Below, piece after piece: positions 21,698 through 31,465 of a stretch of DNA of 64,000 nt. The notes beneath the pieces were generated by a model, which saw only the letters and a program-made list of their open reading frames with translations, ran no database searches and was not told the DNA's origin. This DNA is from Isoetes taiwanensis (lineage: Eukaryota; Streptophyta; Lycopodiopsida; Isoetales; Isoetaceae), in contig JAJEKV010000003.1 of the NCBI GenBank assembly GCA_021234155.1, positions 9,486,413 to 9,550,412 of the forward strand, read 5' to 3'. The translations under genes and the position numbers were made by a program. The number at the start of each line of letters is the position of its first letter. Positions within the stretch are counted from its first letter, which is position 1.

Positions 21698-23265
21698 GTA
21701 ATAACTAATATGATACAGTACAAACTCCATAGTTTAGAGTTAGATTACACTTCAGGACTTAACAACCTGCCTTTTAACTACGATTATAGTTGTTGCGAGT
21801 TAACAAAGCTCTCCTCACAATATAAAACTTCCTAACAAACTCTTGACTAAAGGACGTATACGCTCTCCCATCGTTGAGAACATGAATAATTGTCATGATA
21901 TGGGTTTGTGTCGTGCATTTGATCTTCAAAATTAATGCAAAATTATCAGTTCATACGTGGACGAGTTTTGTGGAATAGATTTAGACTACTATGTCTATGT
22001 CTATATACATTAGGGTTGTCACATAATCCAGCAGAAGTATGAATGTATTATGATGTTTCGTGTCTTAGATAGTTTTAACCTAGGAGAGAGTTCTAAGAAA
22101 AATATTTCTATCTCCCCTTGCTCAAGGACTTAGAAATTAACAAATTTGCATTCTTACACCCATAGCTTTGCAAGGTTAACTTTGCATAACCTTTTATAAT
22201 ACATATCCTGTTGTGAATAAATATCGTGTCTAAATGAACATTATGTAGTCTTTGATCAGTCTTTGGCTGAAGAAGCAAGAAGGTCGTGAGCAGCTGCTAC
22301 AATGCCATGTGCATTTTTATGCATCTCTAATGCAGGAGGGATGTAAACAATATATTATCAAAATAACTTACCTTTGTAAACTAAAAAAAGGCAATCGCAA
22401 ACATAGTCAATGAATCTAACACTAAAAAAGTTATATTTACAGCCACACTAAATAAAACGGATTGGAACCACCCATAACCAATCAACCTAATTATAACAAT
22501 CAATATATTTTAATATACAATACAAAAATAAATTCAAGACAATCTCTTTAATATATACTACACTAAGCATCGCAAATGATAGTGCTAAGCATTTCGAAGT
22601 ATTTAGAATCATGGCTAATCCAAATAGCTGCAAAAAACCCTCATGCAAGTATGGACAACAGATCCTCATATGTATCCAAGCTTTCTTGTATCACCCCACC
22701 CTACAAGTAGCTACACAATTGTTCACGAGATATTCGAAACAATTGCTTATACAAATGAGTTGAGAGAGTATCTCCAGACAGCTGACATTTTGTTACAAAT
22801 TATGCCAGTGGATGCTTTTCAATTGCAGGTAGATGTTGCGAAATCCAATTTGCAAGCTTGTGAGAATCACATTGATATTCTAAACAAGGAACGCGATTCT
22901 ATTCATTGGCAACACGAACAATTTGAGTAGCCACGCAAGATTCCCTTTGTATGAACATTTGATATTAGTAAAGCACTCAACTAAGTCGAACCCTACACCT
23001 CAAAGGACTTAACCATTCAACACAAACACATGCTAATAAGTAATGTTCAAAATCTACATCTAAACATCAAAAAAAAAAGTTACGCATCACCCTTAACAAA
23101 ACAAAAAAAATACACATGAATTGTCAACACGGGATCAGAATAGAAAAACAACATCTTCGTGATATTGGCCACTTACCTCTTTGCCTTGCAAAAACAAAGA
23201 CATATGCAACGAAATGATTCATCCATATTCCTATACTACTTTCAAAATAATTAAATAATTTAAAT
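21698..23265. other. No recognisable gene
   Basis: Non-coding AT-rich sequence. An ORF at 22643-22930 ends in a helical stretch (QVDVAKSNLQACENHIDILN) of unknown family. No terminal repeats or RNA structures were recognised. Confidence 0.45.
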
Positions 23266-23492
23266 ACTAGATAGATAGATAGTATTTTAACGTCACACCA
23301 CTAGGCAGCATCCAACTGGACATGTGACAACACTACATTGCTTTGTTGGGCCCTGCCCCCAACCACTTTACATTGCGTCTGTGGGTTTTGACACCCAACA
23401 GTTCAAAGTGCGATTCTGAGCGATCTCAAACTCGAGACCTATAGTTGCTACACCTAGTGTATTACCACTAGACTAAACGACCAGACGCATGA
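23266..23492 (-). mobile_element. tRNA-derived SINE with (TATC)n tail
   Basis: Read on the minus strand from about 23490, GTTTAGTCTAGTGGTAATAC resembles a Pol III A box of tRNA type. GGTCTCGAGTTTGAGATCGC about 45 bases later resembles a B box. The body contains AATGTAAAGTGGTTGGGGGC. The 3' end is GTGACGTTAAAATA followed by several TATC units, the same tail type as at 31385 and as the LINE at 36265. SINEs are transcribed by Pol III and mobilised by a partner LINE. Target duplications were not clear. Confidence 0.7.
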
Positions 23493-23558
23493 AGATACAT
23501 TTATAAAGCTTTATTCATAATAGCATTTTGGGGGCAATCCACAGTGCTTTGCACCTTG

Positions 23559-23930
23559 TTTTTTTAAAGACAGTATGTCCTACTCATGTCAACAACATCT
23601 GGACATTGGCTAATTTTGTTAGAGATAATGGGCGCCCGCAGGCCCTTACGCGGGGTGCGGACCAGGCTCGCCCTGCCGGGCTCGCCAGGCCCTTACCCCG
23701 CCCGCGTAAGGGCCTGCGGGCACCCATTTTCTCACGTAAAGTTAAGGGGGGAGGATATTTCTTGCCACGTGGTGTCGTCATAGCCACAAAAGTTTGATTA
23801 CTCCGTTATCAGCCAGCATCGGAGGAGAGGAAGCGAGCTACAGCGGATTATCTGTTTTAAGATCGCTTGAAATATGGCGAAATATCCTCCCCCCTAACCT
23901 TAAGGTTAGGCCTAACCTTAATTTTTTTAA
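23559..23930. repeat. Island of foldback DNA shared with copy B (55479-55837)
   Basis: Two inverted-repeat structures lie back to back. Arms 23623-23655 and 23701-23733 (ATGGGCGCCCGCAGGCCC and its complement) enclose a GC-rich loop. Arms 23742-23762 and 23879-23902 (TTAAGGGGGGAGGATATTTC and its complement) look like a MITE of about 160 bp. A palindromic TTAAGGTTAGGCCTAACCTT follows. The island begins and ends at T runs and is the only part retained in B between the A1 and A3 blocks. Confidence 0.75.
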
Positions 23931-24121
23931 ACCCTGCCTACTAAGCAGCAACGCCGAGATTCGACTTTACCTGCCGGCCCCCCTTTCTAGGAATTTGCAT
24001 CCCCCCCTCCCCCCACAAAAAAAAAACTAGCAAAAAGGCACGCCAGAGGCTGTGGAAAATAAAGGCGGTGGAAAAATTTGTATTGAAATTCATTGTCCGT
24101 GGTTGGAATAGCGTATGTGGT
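23931..24121. other. Spacer downstream of GIY-YIG ORF
   Basis: C-rich and A-rich short runs (around 23978-24027), no gene recognised. A minus-strand Helitron 3' terminus was looked for here and not found with confidence. Confidence 0.4.
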
Positions 24122-24474
24122 TTATATGATGCCTCTTCGTTTAAGATACCAGTATTTCTTAGTTTTAGATGGGCAAGATATGAGGTTGTTATAGCCGTCT
24201 TTTGTTGTGTTGTAGACGTTTATGTAACGTCTTTCGATTTCGTTTGCCATTTTCTTGGTTTTGGTTTCTTCTAGAAGGTCGATGTGGAAGTTCTTTTCGT
24301 AAGGTTTGTACTTCTGGACGTCTGATGCCATTTTGAGATTTGGTTTTGATTTGTGCTGTTTGTACCTTGTTGATAGGTTTGTTGTTTGTCCGATGTATTT
24401 CTTGTTGTTCTTATTGCACGTTAGGCAATATATCTTTATCGTCGGTGTTGTTTTGCCTGTGTCATTGTTAGGTG

Positions 24475-24487
24475 CAGGGATAGGTTC
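24475..24487 (+). repeat. Terminal inverted repeat, left
   Basis: CAGGGATAGGTTC, the reverse complement of 25179-25191. Confidence 0.9.
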
Positions 24488-24878
24488 AATACTGTATACG
24501 TTTTATACGTAATACGTATTTTTCGTTTGATACGGCACAAATTTGACGTTTAATACGTCAAAAATACGTCCAAAAAAATTTCCGGCGTCGAAAAAATTTC
24601 GCCAGAAAGCGAAAACCTTTTGTTTTGTTTACGCTGAAACCGTTACAGAAGCTTTTAACGCTAATTTTAAACAAAAAAAAAAAAAAAAAAAAAAAATTGT
24701 TTTTATTTTTCGTAAGTTTAAACCTTTCGGGTTAAGCTTTACGGTGTGAAAAAGTTTAAACCTTCGATTTGCTTACGCCGTAGTTTAAACCGGCCCGAAG
24801 GTTTAAAAAAAAAAAAAAAAAAAAATTTTTTTTTTCCGCAGCGTTTAAACCTTTTTTTTGCTTACCGTAATGCGAAAA

Positions 24879-24916
<38 letters not shown>

Positions 24917-25178
24917 CAAGGTTTCTGAAGGTTACGCTTAGCCGCGATAAGTTTAAACAGTAAGGTTTCGCTTTTTACTTAATTTTTTTTTTTTTTTTTT
25001 TTAAAAAGTTTAAACTTACGCGAAAGTTTCTGTGAAAAGTTTTGGCGTAAAAAAGGTTTTCAGAAGGTTTAAATTTTTTTTTCCGGCCGGCGAGTATTAA
25101 ATACGAAAAATACGTATTTTTCCCAAAAATACGTATTTTTGTACTTTATACGTCTGAAAAAATAATTTCATACGTACA

Positions 25179-25191
25179 GAACCTATCCCTG
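25179..25191 (-). repeat. Terminal inverted repeat, right
   Basis: GAACCTATCCCTG, complementary to 24475-24487, immediately followed by the second GTTAGGTG. Confidence 0.9.
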
Positions 25192-25382
25192 GTTAGGTGT
25201 GTTAGGAGTTGATTTGCGATGTAGATGTTTAGTTTGTTCCTAATTATTTAGTTTTAGATTACATGTGTTTATGATTATTAAAGTAGCACTTGAGATTGAA
25301 ATTGTATTGTGTTATCTTTGACAGTTTAAGTAGATGAATGGTTTAGCATATCAAAAATATGATAGTGAGGTTTATGAGTCTA

Positions 25383-26176
25383 TTAACTGTCATCGGAGGG
25401 TGGGTCTAGAAAGAAGTCAATATTTCCGAATAATTCTAAGGCAAGTTTGTCGTCAAATACATATGTTGCCTTTTCTATTGTCATTGGATTGTTGGTTTTA
25501 TGATCATGGTCATATAGCTTCATTAGTGTTGTCATCATCTGCTGGCCTGATTGTTTATTTAGAGATAGACATTCGTCTATCGTCAGGTTATAGCCGACGT
25601 GCAGTATAGAAGCGATATGTTGTGATGCCCTCTGAGATGGCTGCAAGGTGTTGAATTCCTTGCTTTTTGGTCATGTTGTCATAGTTGGCTTCGACGTTCT
25701 TTTTCTTTAGTATGTGTTTGACAAATCCTGTGAAAAGAATTGTCAGTTGATTCGGTATTCGTTGCGGTTTCTTATTTTTTTTTTTAGGTTTACCTTCAGC
25801 TGGTTCTTCGTTGTTTTCTTGTTTGAAGACCTTCATTTGCTCGGTTGCTTCTTGTGTGAAGCTCTGGAGTTCCGAGACTGTTTGCCAACCTTTTACGTAT
25901 TTGCTGGGCTCGATTCCACAAATGTTTACATAGCGCATCGTGGAGCTGTCTAGTGTTTTTGTTGTTGCGGTAGATGATGATGGCTTCGTCTTTTTGTTTT
26001 GTTGTTGTTTTTTTATGTCTTCGTAGTATGTCTTGTAGAACTACAAGTATAGATTAATGTTGGTTTTGATATTCATTCAGATGTAGGTGTTTAAACTTAT
26101 TTGGGATGCTTACTTGGCTAGCCTGTGGACGTTTCTTCAATGTGCTCTTACTGCTACTGCCTTTGTCGTTGCCCAT
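25383..26176 (-). CDS. Unrecognised spliced ORF downstream of Rep-helicase (one frameshift)
   Basis: An ATG at 26176, 109 bases past the helicase stop, opens a 21-codon exon (MGNDKGSSSKSTLKKRPQAS) ending at 26114 before GTAAGC. The intron 26113-26041 ends in CTTGTAG. Exon 2 starts at 26040 in phase: FYKTYYEDIKKQQQ, then a Ser/Thr linker, MRYVNICGIEPSKYVKGWQT, a Lys/Pro-rich stretch and RIPNQLTILFTGFVKHILKK. This frame stops near 25588, but the next frame continues as IASILHVGYNLTIDECLSLN to a stop near 25383, so one shift near 25620 separates two coding halves. No domain is recognised. The same strand and tight spacing with the Rep-helicase suggest it belongs to the same element. It is absent from known plant Helitrons as far as I recall. 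Confidence 0.6.
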
Positions 26177-26284
26177 TATGATTCTGGAAATATCAAGGTG
26201 TTCAATTTTTCTTGTTTATTTTTATTTATTTTTTATTATTTATTTAGTTGTAGAGGGTTATAATCATACTCTGTTAGTATTTAC

Positions 26285-29200
26285 CTAAACGAGCCATGCG
26301 AGGCTGTTGTTTGGTACGAAGTCTGTCGCTTGTATTGGCCTCACTACTCTTAATTGATCTCTTGTTTTAACTCTGGAGAACATTACATATAATAGACCAG
26401 GGGAAAATGCTTTTCTCACAACGATGATAGCTTTTCCTTCTATGGTTCCTCCTTGTGACTTGTGTGCAGTGATTGCATACGACAAGGCAATTGGGAACGT
26501 CTTCTTGTAGAAATGTTTGCCTTCATGGTATTTGTGCTCAACTTTGGTTCTCCTTATTTCAACATATTGTAAGGAGTCATTGATGCTACATATGATAGAA
26601 TGAATTTCTTGTGTGTCGGGATTGTTGTTGATGTATGTCACTATTCCGGGTGTACCATTGGCTATAGATGATGCGACATCGATGTTTGTTGTTATAATGA
26701 TTTTACAGCCAACTGCTACGAATGGAAGTTCATGGAATGATGGATCATCTAGCCATGTTTGCAGTGCCTGTTCTTCTGATACATTGGTTTCGAGATTGAC
26801 GGGCTTCACTTGATTTTGAGCGAATATCTTGTGGATCGCGTATTTGTTGTAGTGTTGGACATCTTCATTATGGGTGCATAAAGTAGTTGTATTTTGGTCG
26901 ATAAAGCTATGTGCATCTTCTTTGTCAATGAATTTGTTTCTTAGAGTGTCTCTTAGCTCGTCATCTGTGGGTTGTCGGACACGTATATTGCTTAAGAATT
27001 CTGCGTATATTGGGTCGGATGAGTGTCTAATGGAGTGGTGTAGGTGGTACTTTTTGGCTTGTTGATAGTGAATGGAGTTTGAGAGGGGACATATGCTGCA
27101 TATGGATTTTTCTCGTTTCTTGTGGTGACAGATTGGTGGGAGTTGGGCATGGTCACCGAATATCAAAATGGTTTTGGTTTGTAGTATTTGTTCAATTGGT
27201 AATGCGTGCACTTCCGAGATTTGTCGTAAAACCATGTTCAGTGTTAATGTTGTCATCATGGACATTTCATCGATGATCAGTATATCGAATGCTTTGATTT
27301 GCTGATATCTTACATCTGTTCTTGATATTGTTTGTGGCCATTGCTTTTTTATTGGTATGGCAAATTGGTGATGGAGTGTGGTTGCTCCATTGCATATCCT
27401 GCAAGCTGCTATCCCTGTTGTTGCTGTGACAATTGTTCTCTTGTTTTTTTTTTGGTAATGGCTTAGGAGGTGCTTGAGTAAGTATGTTTTTCCAGAGCCT
27501 GGTGGTCCGGACACGACATGGATTCCTGATGGAGAATGTTTTAAGGATATGTATATGACATCTTGCTCATCTGTCAAGTTTCCTTGTGGTCTTGTTAGGC
27601 CATTGTTTTGTGTTGTTAGCTCTTCGTCTTCATTTTCATTGGCAATGTTTGGAGATGTTATTGGAAATTCATAAACTGCATCCATTTTTTGCAAAATTCC
27701 ATTCAAAATTTGGGCTTGGTCTTCGTGTTCTAAGAGGTGATATTCACCGTAGGCGCCAATGTATTTGATGATGTCATCTTCGTTCTCTATCAAGCCTCTG
27801 GTTGTACATTCAAGGAAGTATGATGATGTGACGTTGTTGGCAGATAAGGGCTGGCTTTCCTGAGTGAATGGTACTTCTTCCAGTAGGACATTGTAGAAGA
27901 ACTCCTCAAAATGATGTAATGGATGGTAGTCGGTAAATCTTACAATATCTTCTGAATTTACTATTGTGTTTCCATAGCTATCAAGTTCATCATTGTCAAT
28001 GGTTGGATTGGAAGTTGTTTTCTTATAATGTCTCCAATAGTTTTTGAACGTCAAAGCGTGTAAGTTTTGTGGTCTTGCACAATATAGGTCTACAGGATGT
28101 AAGAAGGGTGTTGTTCCTCTGGCTACGTACCGTTGGCGGGCAAAAGGAGGGGATGTATCTATGAAATGCACATTGGCTGATCTTTGTATTACGGGTATTT
28201 GAAGGCATGTCAACGCAGCCTCTGTAGGTGATATTGGCTTTGATAAGATCATTGCTGCAATTACCTTACATTTGTCTTCGTCAAGGTTTGTAATTCCCAA
28301 TTTTCTAATGTCTTCTCCCTGTATATTTAAATGGCCTGTGGGCTCACATTTGACTGCATATTTCAATAGGTAGTATGTCCAGCTGCCATTAGTTATCCTC
28401 TGTATATTCATGTGGGCACCCCATAGCAATAGGATTGTTGGGTGATAAGGTACTACACGTTCGTGTTCTTTTCCTGGTCTGTAGTAGGTCCAACGTTGAA
28501 TTTGTTCATCAAGCTTGGCAGTATGGTCGTGTTGTGGTTTGAAAGGAAAGCCGTACTTGCATTTTTTGATGTGGGAATGTTTGAAGCATGCAACCCTACA
28601 ACTGTGTATCTGTTTTGTTTTGACGAGATTATGCAGCTTTGCTTCGAGTATATTATTAGTTGCAGATGGTATGAAAGCATCGATCTCATTTGTGACTCTT
28701 GTAATGTCAGTTTCAGCTACCCACAGTATGATGTGTGCATGCAGTGAATGCCGATTTTGGATTTCATATCGTATGACATGGTGTTCTACTTTTCCAAGGT
28801 ATCCGTTCTCAGACAAGATGTGTTCTTTCATAAACATGTTTAGTCTGTTACAAAACAACGCTGCACATTCGACTGGACAGTCTTCCCAACTGATGGACTC
28901 GTCAATTTGCTTGACAATTGTTTCTAGGTCATCTATTTCAGGCCACCTCGTGATGCTGGTCTCATCTGCTGTAAGCGTGAGGAAGAATGATGGAACTCCC
29001 CAGTTGTCTACCATAGCAAGAAGGTCTCTCAAATGTTTTCTATGCCATTGTGGCGAATTAGGGATAGTTTTGGGGACAATGAACTTGAGTACATGTCTGA
29101 TGCATTCTTCTTCGGTCCTTGATGGGTTCTGTTGTCTGTAATGTATCATGTCCTTTTCCAAGTAACATCTATTAAGGGAATTAGCGATGAGTGTTGCTTG

Positions 29201-29692
29201 TCGTAGTTGGTACATCATCATGATGTATGGCTTATACATTGTATGCAATGAGAAGAAGCAACTCATTCTGTATTTTAGATAACTGTAGATGTTTTCTTGG
29301 CCATTATAATGCCCTTTTGCATTCGGAAACAAAAAGGGAAACAAGCTCATCTCAATACTTGGCCCTTGCCTAAGTTGGATTGGCCGTTCATTTCTCATCG
29401 ACAATAGGTTTGTGTACATATGTTGTGAATTTGCAGACTGCCTATGAACCAAACCTGGGCATTGGTATAATGATGTTGTAGAGTATGTTGTATGTACGCC
29501 GAAGGGCGTTACATCTTCCAATACTGACAAGATGGATGCATTTGCTGCTTCCATGTTCGAGTAGATGCCTCTATCATTGTCGATTCGAGCAATGTTGTTA
29601 ATTGCATTCCTCGACAAAATGCAAATGCCAGTGGATGGATTAGGTCTTTCAAATAGGGTTTGGAACTCGTTGACATATTTATTGTTCGTCAT
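26285..29692 (-). CDS. Helitron Rep-helicase (RepHel), long open frame
   Basis: A 1,135-codon frame has both halves of a Helitron transposase. The N-terminal Helitron-like region has SLFPFLFPNAKGHY at about 116-129. The Rep nuclease has the HUH motif HAHIILW at residues 318-324 and the Tyr motif YLLKYAVK at 441-448. The PIF1-type helicase has Walker A GPPGSGKT at 729-736, Walker B IIDEMSMM at 806-813, GDHAQLPPI at 846-854, and SYAITAHKSQGGT plus YVMFSRVKTRDQLRVV near the end. Such proteins nick one strand and mobilise the element by rolling-circle replication. No frameshift is visible, but plant RepHel proteins are usually longer. The frame opens just after a TAA near 29752 inside a small CATGATAACTT duplication, so the N terminus may be truncated or lie in another exon. 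Two same-strand ORFs follow it. Confidence 0.93.
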   Translation of the reverse strand: MTNNKYVNEFQTLFERPNPSTGICILSRNAINNIARIDNDRGIYSNMEAANASILSVLEDVTPFGVHTTYSTTSLYQCPGLVHRQSANSQHMYTNLLSMRNERPIQLRQGPSIEMSLFPFLFPNAKGHYNGQENIYSYLKYRMSCFFSLHTMYKPYIMMMYQLRQATLIANSLNRCYLEKDMIHYRQQNPSRTEEECIRHVLKFIVPKTIPNSPQWHRKHLRDLLAMVDNWGVPSFFLTLTADETSITRWPEIDDLETIVKQIDESISWEDCPVECAALFCNRLNMFMKEHILSENGYLGKVEHHVIRYEIQNRHSLHAHIILWVAETDITRVTNEIDAFIPSATNNILEAKLHNLVKTKQIHSCRVACFKHSHIKKCKYGFPFKPQHDHTAKLDEQIQRWTYYRPGKEHERVVPYHPTILLLWGAHMNIQRITNGSWTYYLLKYAVKCEPTGHLNIQGEDIRKLGITNLDEDKCKVIAAMILSKPISPTEAALTCLQIPVIQRSANVHFIDTSPPFARQRYVARGTTPFLHPVDLYCARPQNLHALTFKNYWRHYKKTTSNPTIDNDELDSYGNTIVNSEDIVRFTDYHPLHHFEEFFYNVLLEEVPFTQESQPLSANNVTSSYFLECTTRGLIENEDDIIKYIGAYGEYHLLEHEDQAQILNGILQKMDAVYEFPITSPNIANENEDEELTTQNNGLTRPQGNLTDEQDVIYISLKHSPSGIHVVSGPPGSGKTYLLKHLLSHYQKKNKRTIVTATTGIAACRICNGATTLHHQFAIPIKKQWPQTISRTDVRYQQIKAFDILIIDEMSMMTTLTLNMVLRQISEVHALPIEQILQTKTILIFGDHAQLPPICHHKKREKSICSICPLSNSIHYQQAKKYHLHHSIRHSSDPIYAEFLSNIRVRQPTDDELRDTLRNKFIDKEDAHSFIDQNTTTLCTHNEDVQHYNKYAIHKIFAQNQVKPVNLETNVSEEQALQTWLDDPSFHELPFVAVGCKIIITTNIDVASSIANGTPGIVTYINNNPDTQEIHSIICSINDSLQYVEIRRTKVEHKYHEGKHFYKKTFPIALSYAITAHKSQGGTIEGKAIIVVRKAFSPGLLYVMFSRVKTRDQLRVVRPIQATDFVPNNSLAWLV

Positions 29693-29892
29693 AAGGTATT
29701 GAAGTATCTGTCGGACAGATGTTTCATGAGCTCCTTCGTTTTCGTTATCATGAAGTTATCATGAGGGAGGGTGGGGTGGGGTGGGGGGGTGAAGCTATGG
29801 GTGTTGTGCAGATGGTAGTCACATGTTTTATGAACTTGCGCAAGAAGCCATATTATATATCATTATGGTCTATATTAAGATATATTATTGTT

Positions 29893-30060
29893 CATTGATG
29901 ATTGAGGTTAATTGCTTAGTTCACTTGATCGATGCCTTATAGGTCTCAAGGATGCCTTATAGGTCTCAAGTTCAAGGCCTCGTGTACACATGCAATATAA
30001 AGTGATTGGGGGCCAGACTATAAATAAACCTTAGTGTAGTGTTGTGTGCGTCTCTAGACA
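29893..30060 (+). mobile_element. SINE-like element (tRNA-type head), plus strand
   Basis: TTGCTTAGTTCACTTGATCG and CAAGTTCAAGGCCTCGTG resemble tRNA A and B boxes. The body (GCAATATAAAGTGATTGGGG) and TGTAGTGTTGTG match the SINE at 23266-23492. GATGCCTTATAGGTCTCAAG is duplicated in tandem at 29931 and 29951. A further partial body copy starts near 30082. The usual ACGTTAAAA tail is missing, so it is partial. Confidence 0.55.
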
Positions 30061-31384
30061 TGTTGATCTCTGGTTAATTGTTGCAATATAAAGTGAATGG
30101 GCAAAAGAAACAGCAAGAGGCTTGAGTGTCACCCAGTTCGAAAAGTTCCGCTTTTATAGCCTTTGCGGGCCATTTTGTAAGCCTTATGCGTCTTTGTGGT
30201 GAGAGTAAATAGCAGCTGAAGTTGCTTTCTTTCTGTTCATTACATGCTGCATATTGTTCTTATATAGCTGTGTTTCCTATTTTTCATTTGCATGGATGGC
30301 AGGCTCGGGGACATTTCTGCCAGGTGAAGCATTATGATCTGCCAGATGAAGCATTATGATCTGCCAGATGAAGCATTCTTGTAATTCAAGTGTATGTTAT
30401 TGTAATTCAAGTGTATCGATCTCTATGGAAGATGTGCTCTTGTTAAGTTCAATGGCAGCTTGTAAAAAAGTCCAGAGTTGTATTCGACTCTTTGTTCCAC
30501 ATTTTTGTTCTTGTAATTCAATTACGTTCTTGTTTTTATTCAATGTATGTTATGGAGGACGAGCTTCTGTTATGAAAACACTCTAGGCAATTCGTGTATT
30601 ATTGACAGATTTGGGACCATGGCCTTGAAACCTTAGGCTGATGTGGATATTGGGTTTTGACCCCATCTTCAATTTGGCCCTACGGCCAAGGTTGACGGAT
30701 ATGGTATATTCTCTAGTATATTCCCTGGTCCAGACGAAACGAGTATAACGATGGAACAAGAATATTCTTAATAATGGAGAAATATTATTGCAATGTATAA
30801 TATACCTAACCCTAAGTTATCTTATTTTTCGATCGACAGCAAAAAGCGATCGGATTTATTGAAGGCGCCGAGATGGAGGAGAGGCCTGCAAAGCAGAGCA
30901 AGTCATTGAGTTATAATAGGCAGCGCGTGAGATGGAGCATGTACTCGATTGATCTCTTTTTTACTTATGGTCTCTAGGTTCTTATAGATGATTATATTTC
31001 CTGTCAGGCTCAGATTGTCATAGAAGCACTTCAATGCAAGGAATGTTCCATGGATCTTGAGTGGTGTCACAAGAAGGTACAAGGTAGATATGTCTGCTAC
31101 TAGTTTTAAGTATTATATAAAACGTGTTTTGTGGTGTAATGTTGCTTTTTAACTGAATGAGAACTGTTGTGGAAACCCACTCTGTGTGATACTAATTTTG
31201 TAGTGCAATATGAATTTTCGGACTGAATCGAAACTGTTGAGAACATCCACTGTATATTGATACCAATCTGTGCTGTAATATGGATTGGTGGCCCTCGAAT
31301 TACAGAATTTAAATTTAGTGTAAAGAAGGCGTAATTTTAACAAAATTATCTTTACGTAGGTGTAATTTTTGACAGGTATTTTTT
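30061..31384. other. Repeated, non-coding sequence
   Basis: GATCTGCCAGATGAAGCATT is repeated in tandem near 30339-30375, and GTAATTCAAGTGTAT at 30379 and 30401. About 70-bp diverged tandem units occur at 31130-31290 (each with ACTGAAT, GAAACTGTTG and CCACT). No recognisable gene. Confidence 0.5.
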
Positions 31385-31465
31385 AAGAAGAAGAAGAAGA
31401 GATTTTAACGTCACGCCACAAGGCAGCGTCCTATCGAAGGTGTATATCAAAGTAAATATATACGC
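31385..31465 (-). mobile_element. Truncated SINE tail with (TTC)n
   Basis: On the minus strand GCTGCCTTGTGGCGTGACGT followed by TAAAATC and TTC repeats matches the 3' end of the SINE at 23266 and the LINE tail at 36300. Only the tail is present. Confidence 0.6.

Larger units (their letters stand above)
24475..25191. mobile_element. Non-autonomous hAT-type transposon with 8-bp TSD
   Basis: Terminal inverted repeats CAGGGATAGGTTC begin and end the 717-bp element. It is flanked by a perfect 8-bp duplication GTTAGGTG (24467-24474 and 25192-25199). CAGGG ends and 8-bp duplications are diagnostic of the hAT superfamily. The interior has no transposase. It is made of AATACGTATTTTT-type subterminal repeats, long A and T runs, and GTTTAAACC motifs. 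It splits the GIY-YIG reading frame. Confidence 0.9.
24122..25240 (-). pseudogene. GIY-YIG endonuclease ORF, interrupted by hAT-type element
   Basis: From about 24448 to 24180 the minus strand encodes a GIY-YIG nuclease domain: IKIYCLTCNKNNKKYIGQTT, then NLSTRYKQHKS, KNFHIDLLEE, MANEIERRYINVY, DGYNNL. The two Tyr, the Arg of STRYKQH and the Glu of NEIERRY, the family's catalytic set, are present; the Gly of GIY is not. The pattern resembles phage/viral Seg-type enzymes more than Penelope-element nucleases. The frame upstream is interrupted at 24475-25191 by an inserted transposon. With that and one copy of the 8-bp duplication removed, the frame continues to a TAG near 25241. There is no obvious start codon, so an upstream exon is possible. 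It lies on the same strand downstream of the Rep-helicase and the spliced ORF. A nicking role for the element is inference. Confidence 0.7.

Noticed and set aside
9894-23540. A 13.6-kb DNA transposon with GGATTGCCCC terminal repeats
   Set aside because: Only about 10 bases match between the two ends, and the left copy is itself half of a local hairpin. No target duplication beyond poly-T was found.
24122-24460. Penelope-like element endonuclease
   Set aside because: No reverse transcriptase is next to it, and the domain lacks the Cys-rich linker typical of Penelope nucleases; the residue pattern is closer to Seg-type enzymes.
26285-29692. Cellular PIF1 helicase gene
   Set aside because: The HUH Rep nuclease with HAHIILW and YLLKYAVK precedes the helicase in the same frame, which is specific to Helitron transposases.
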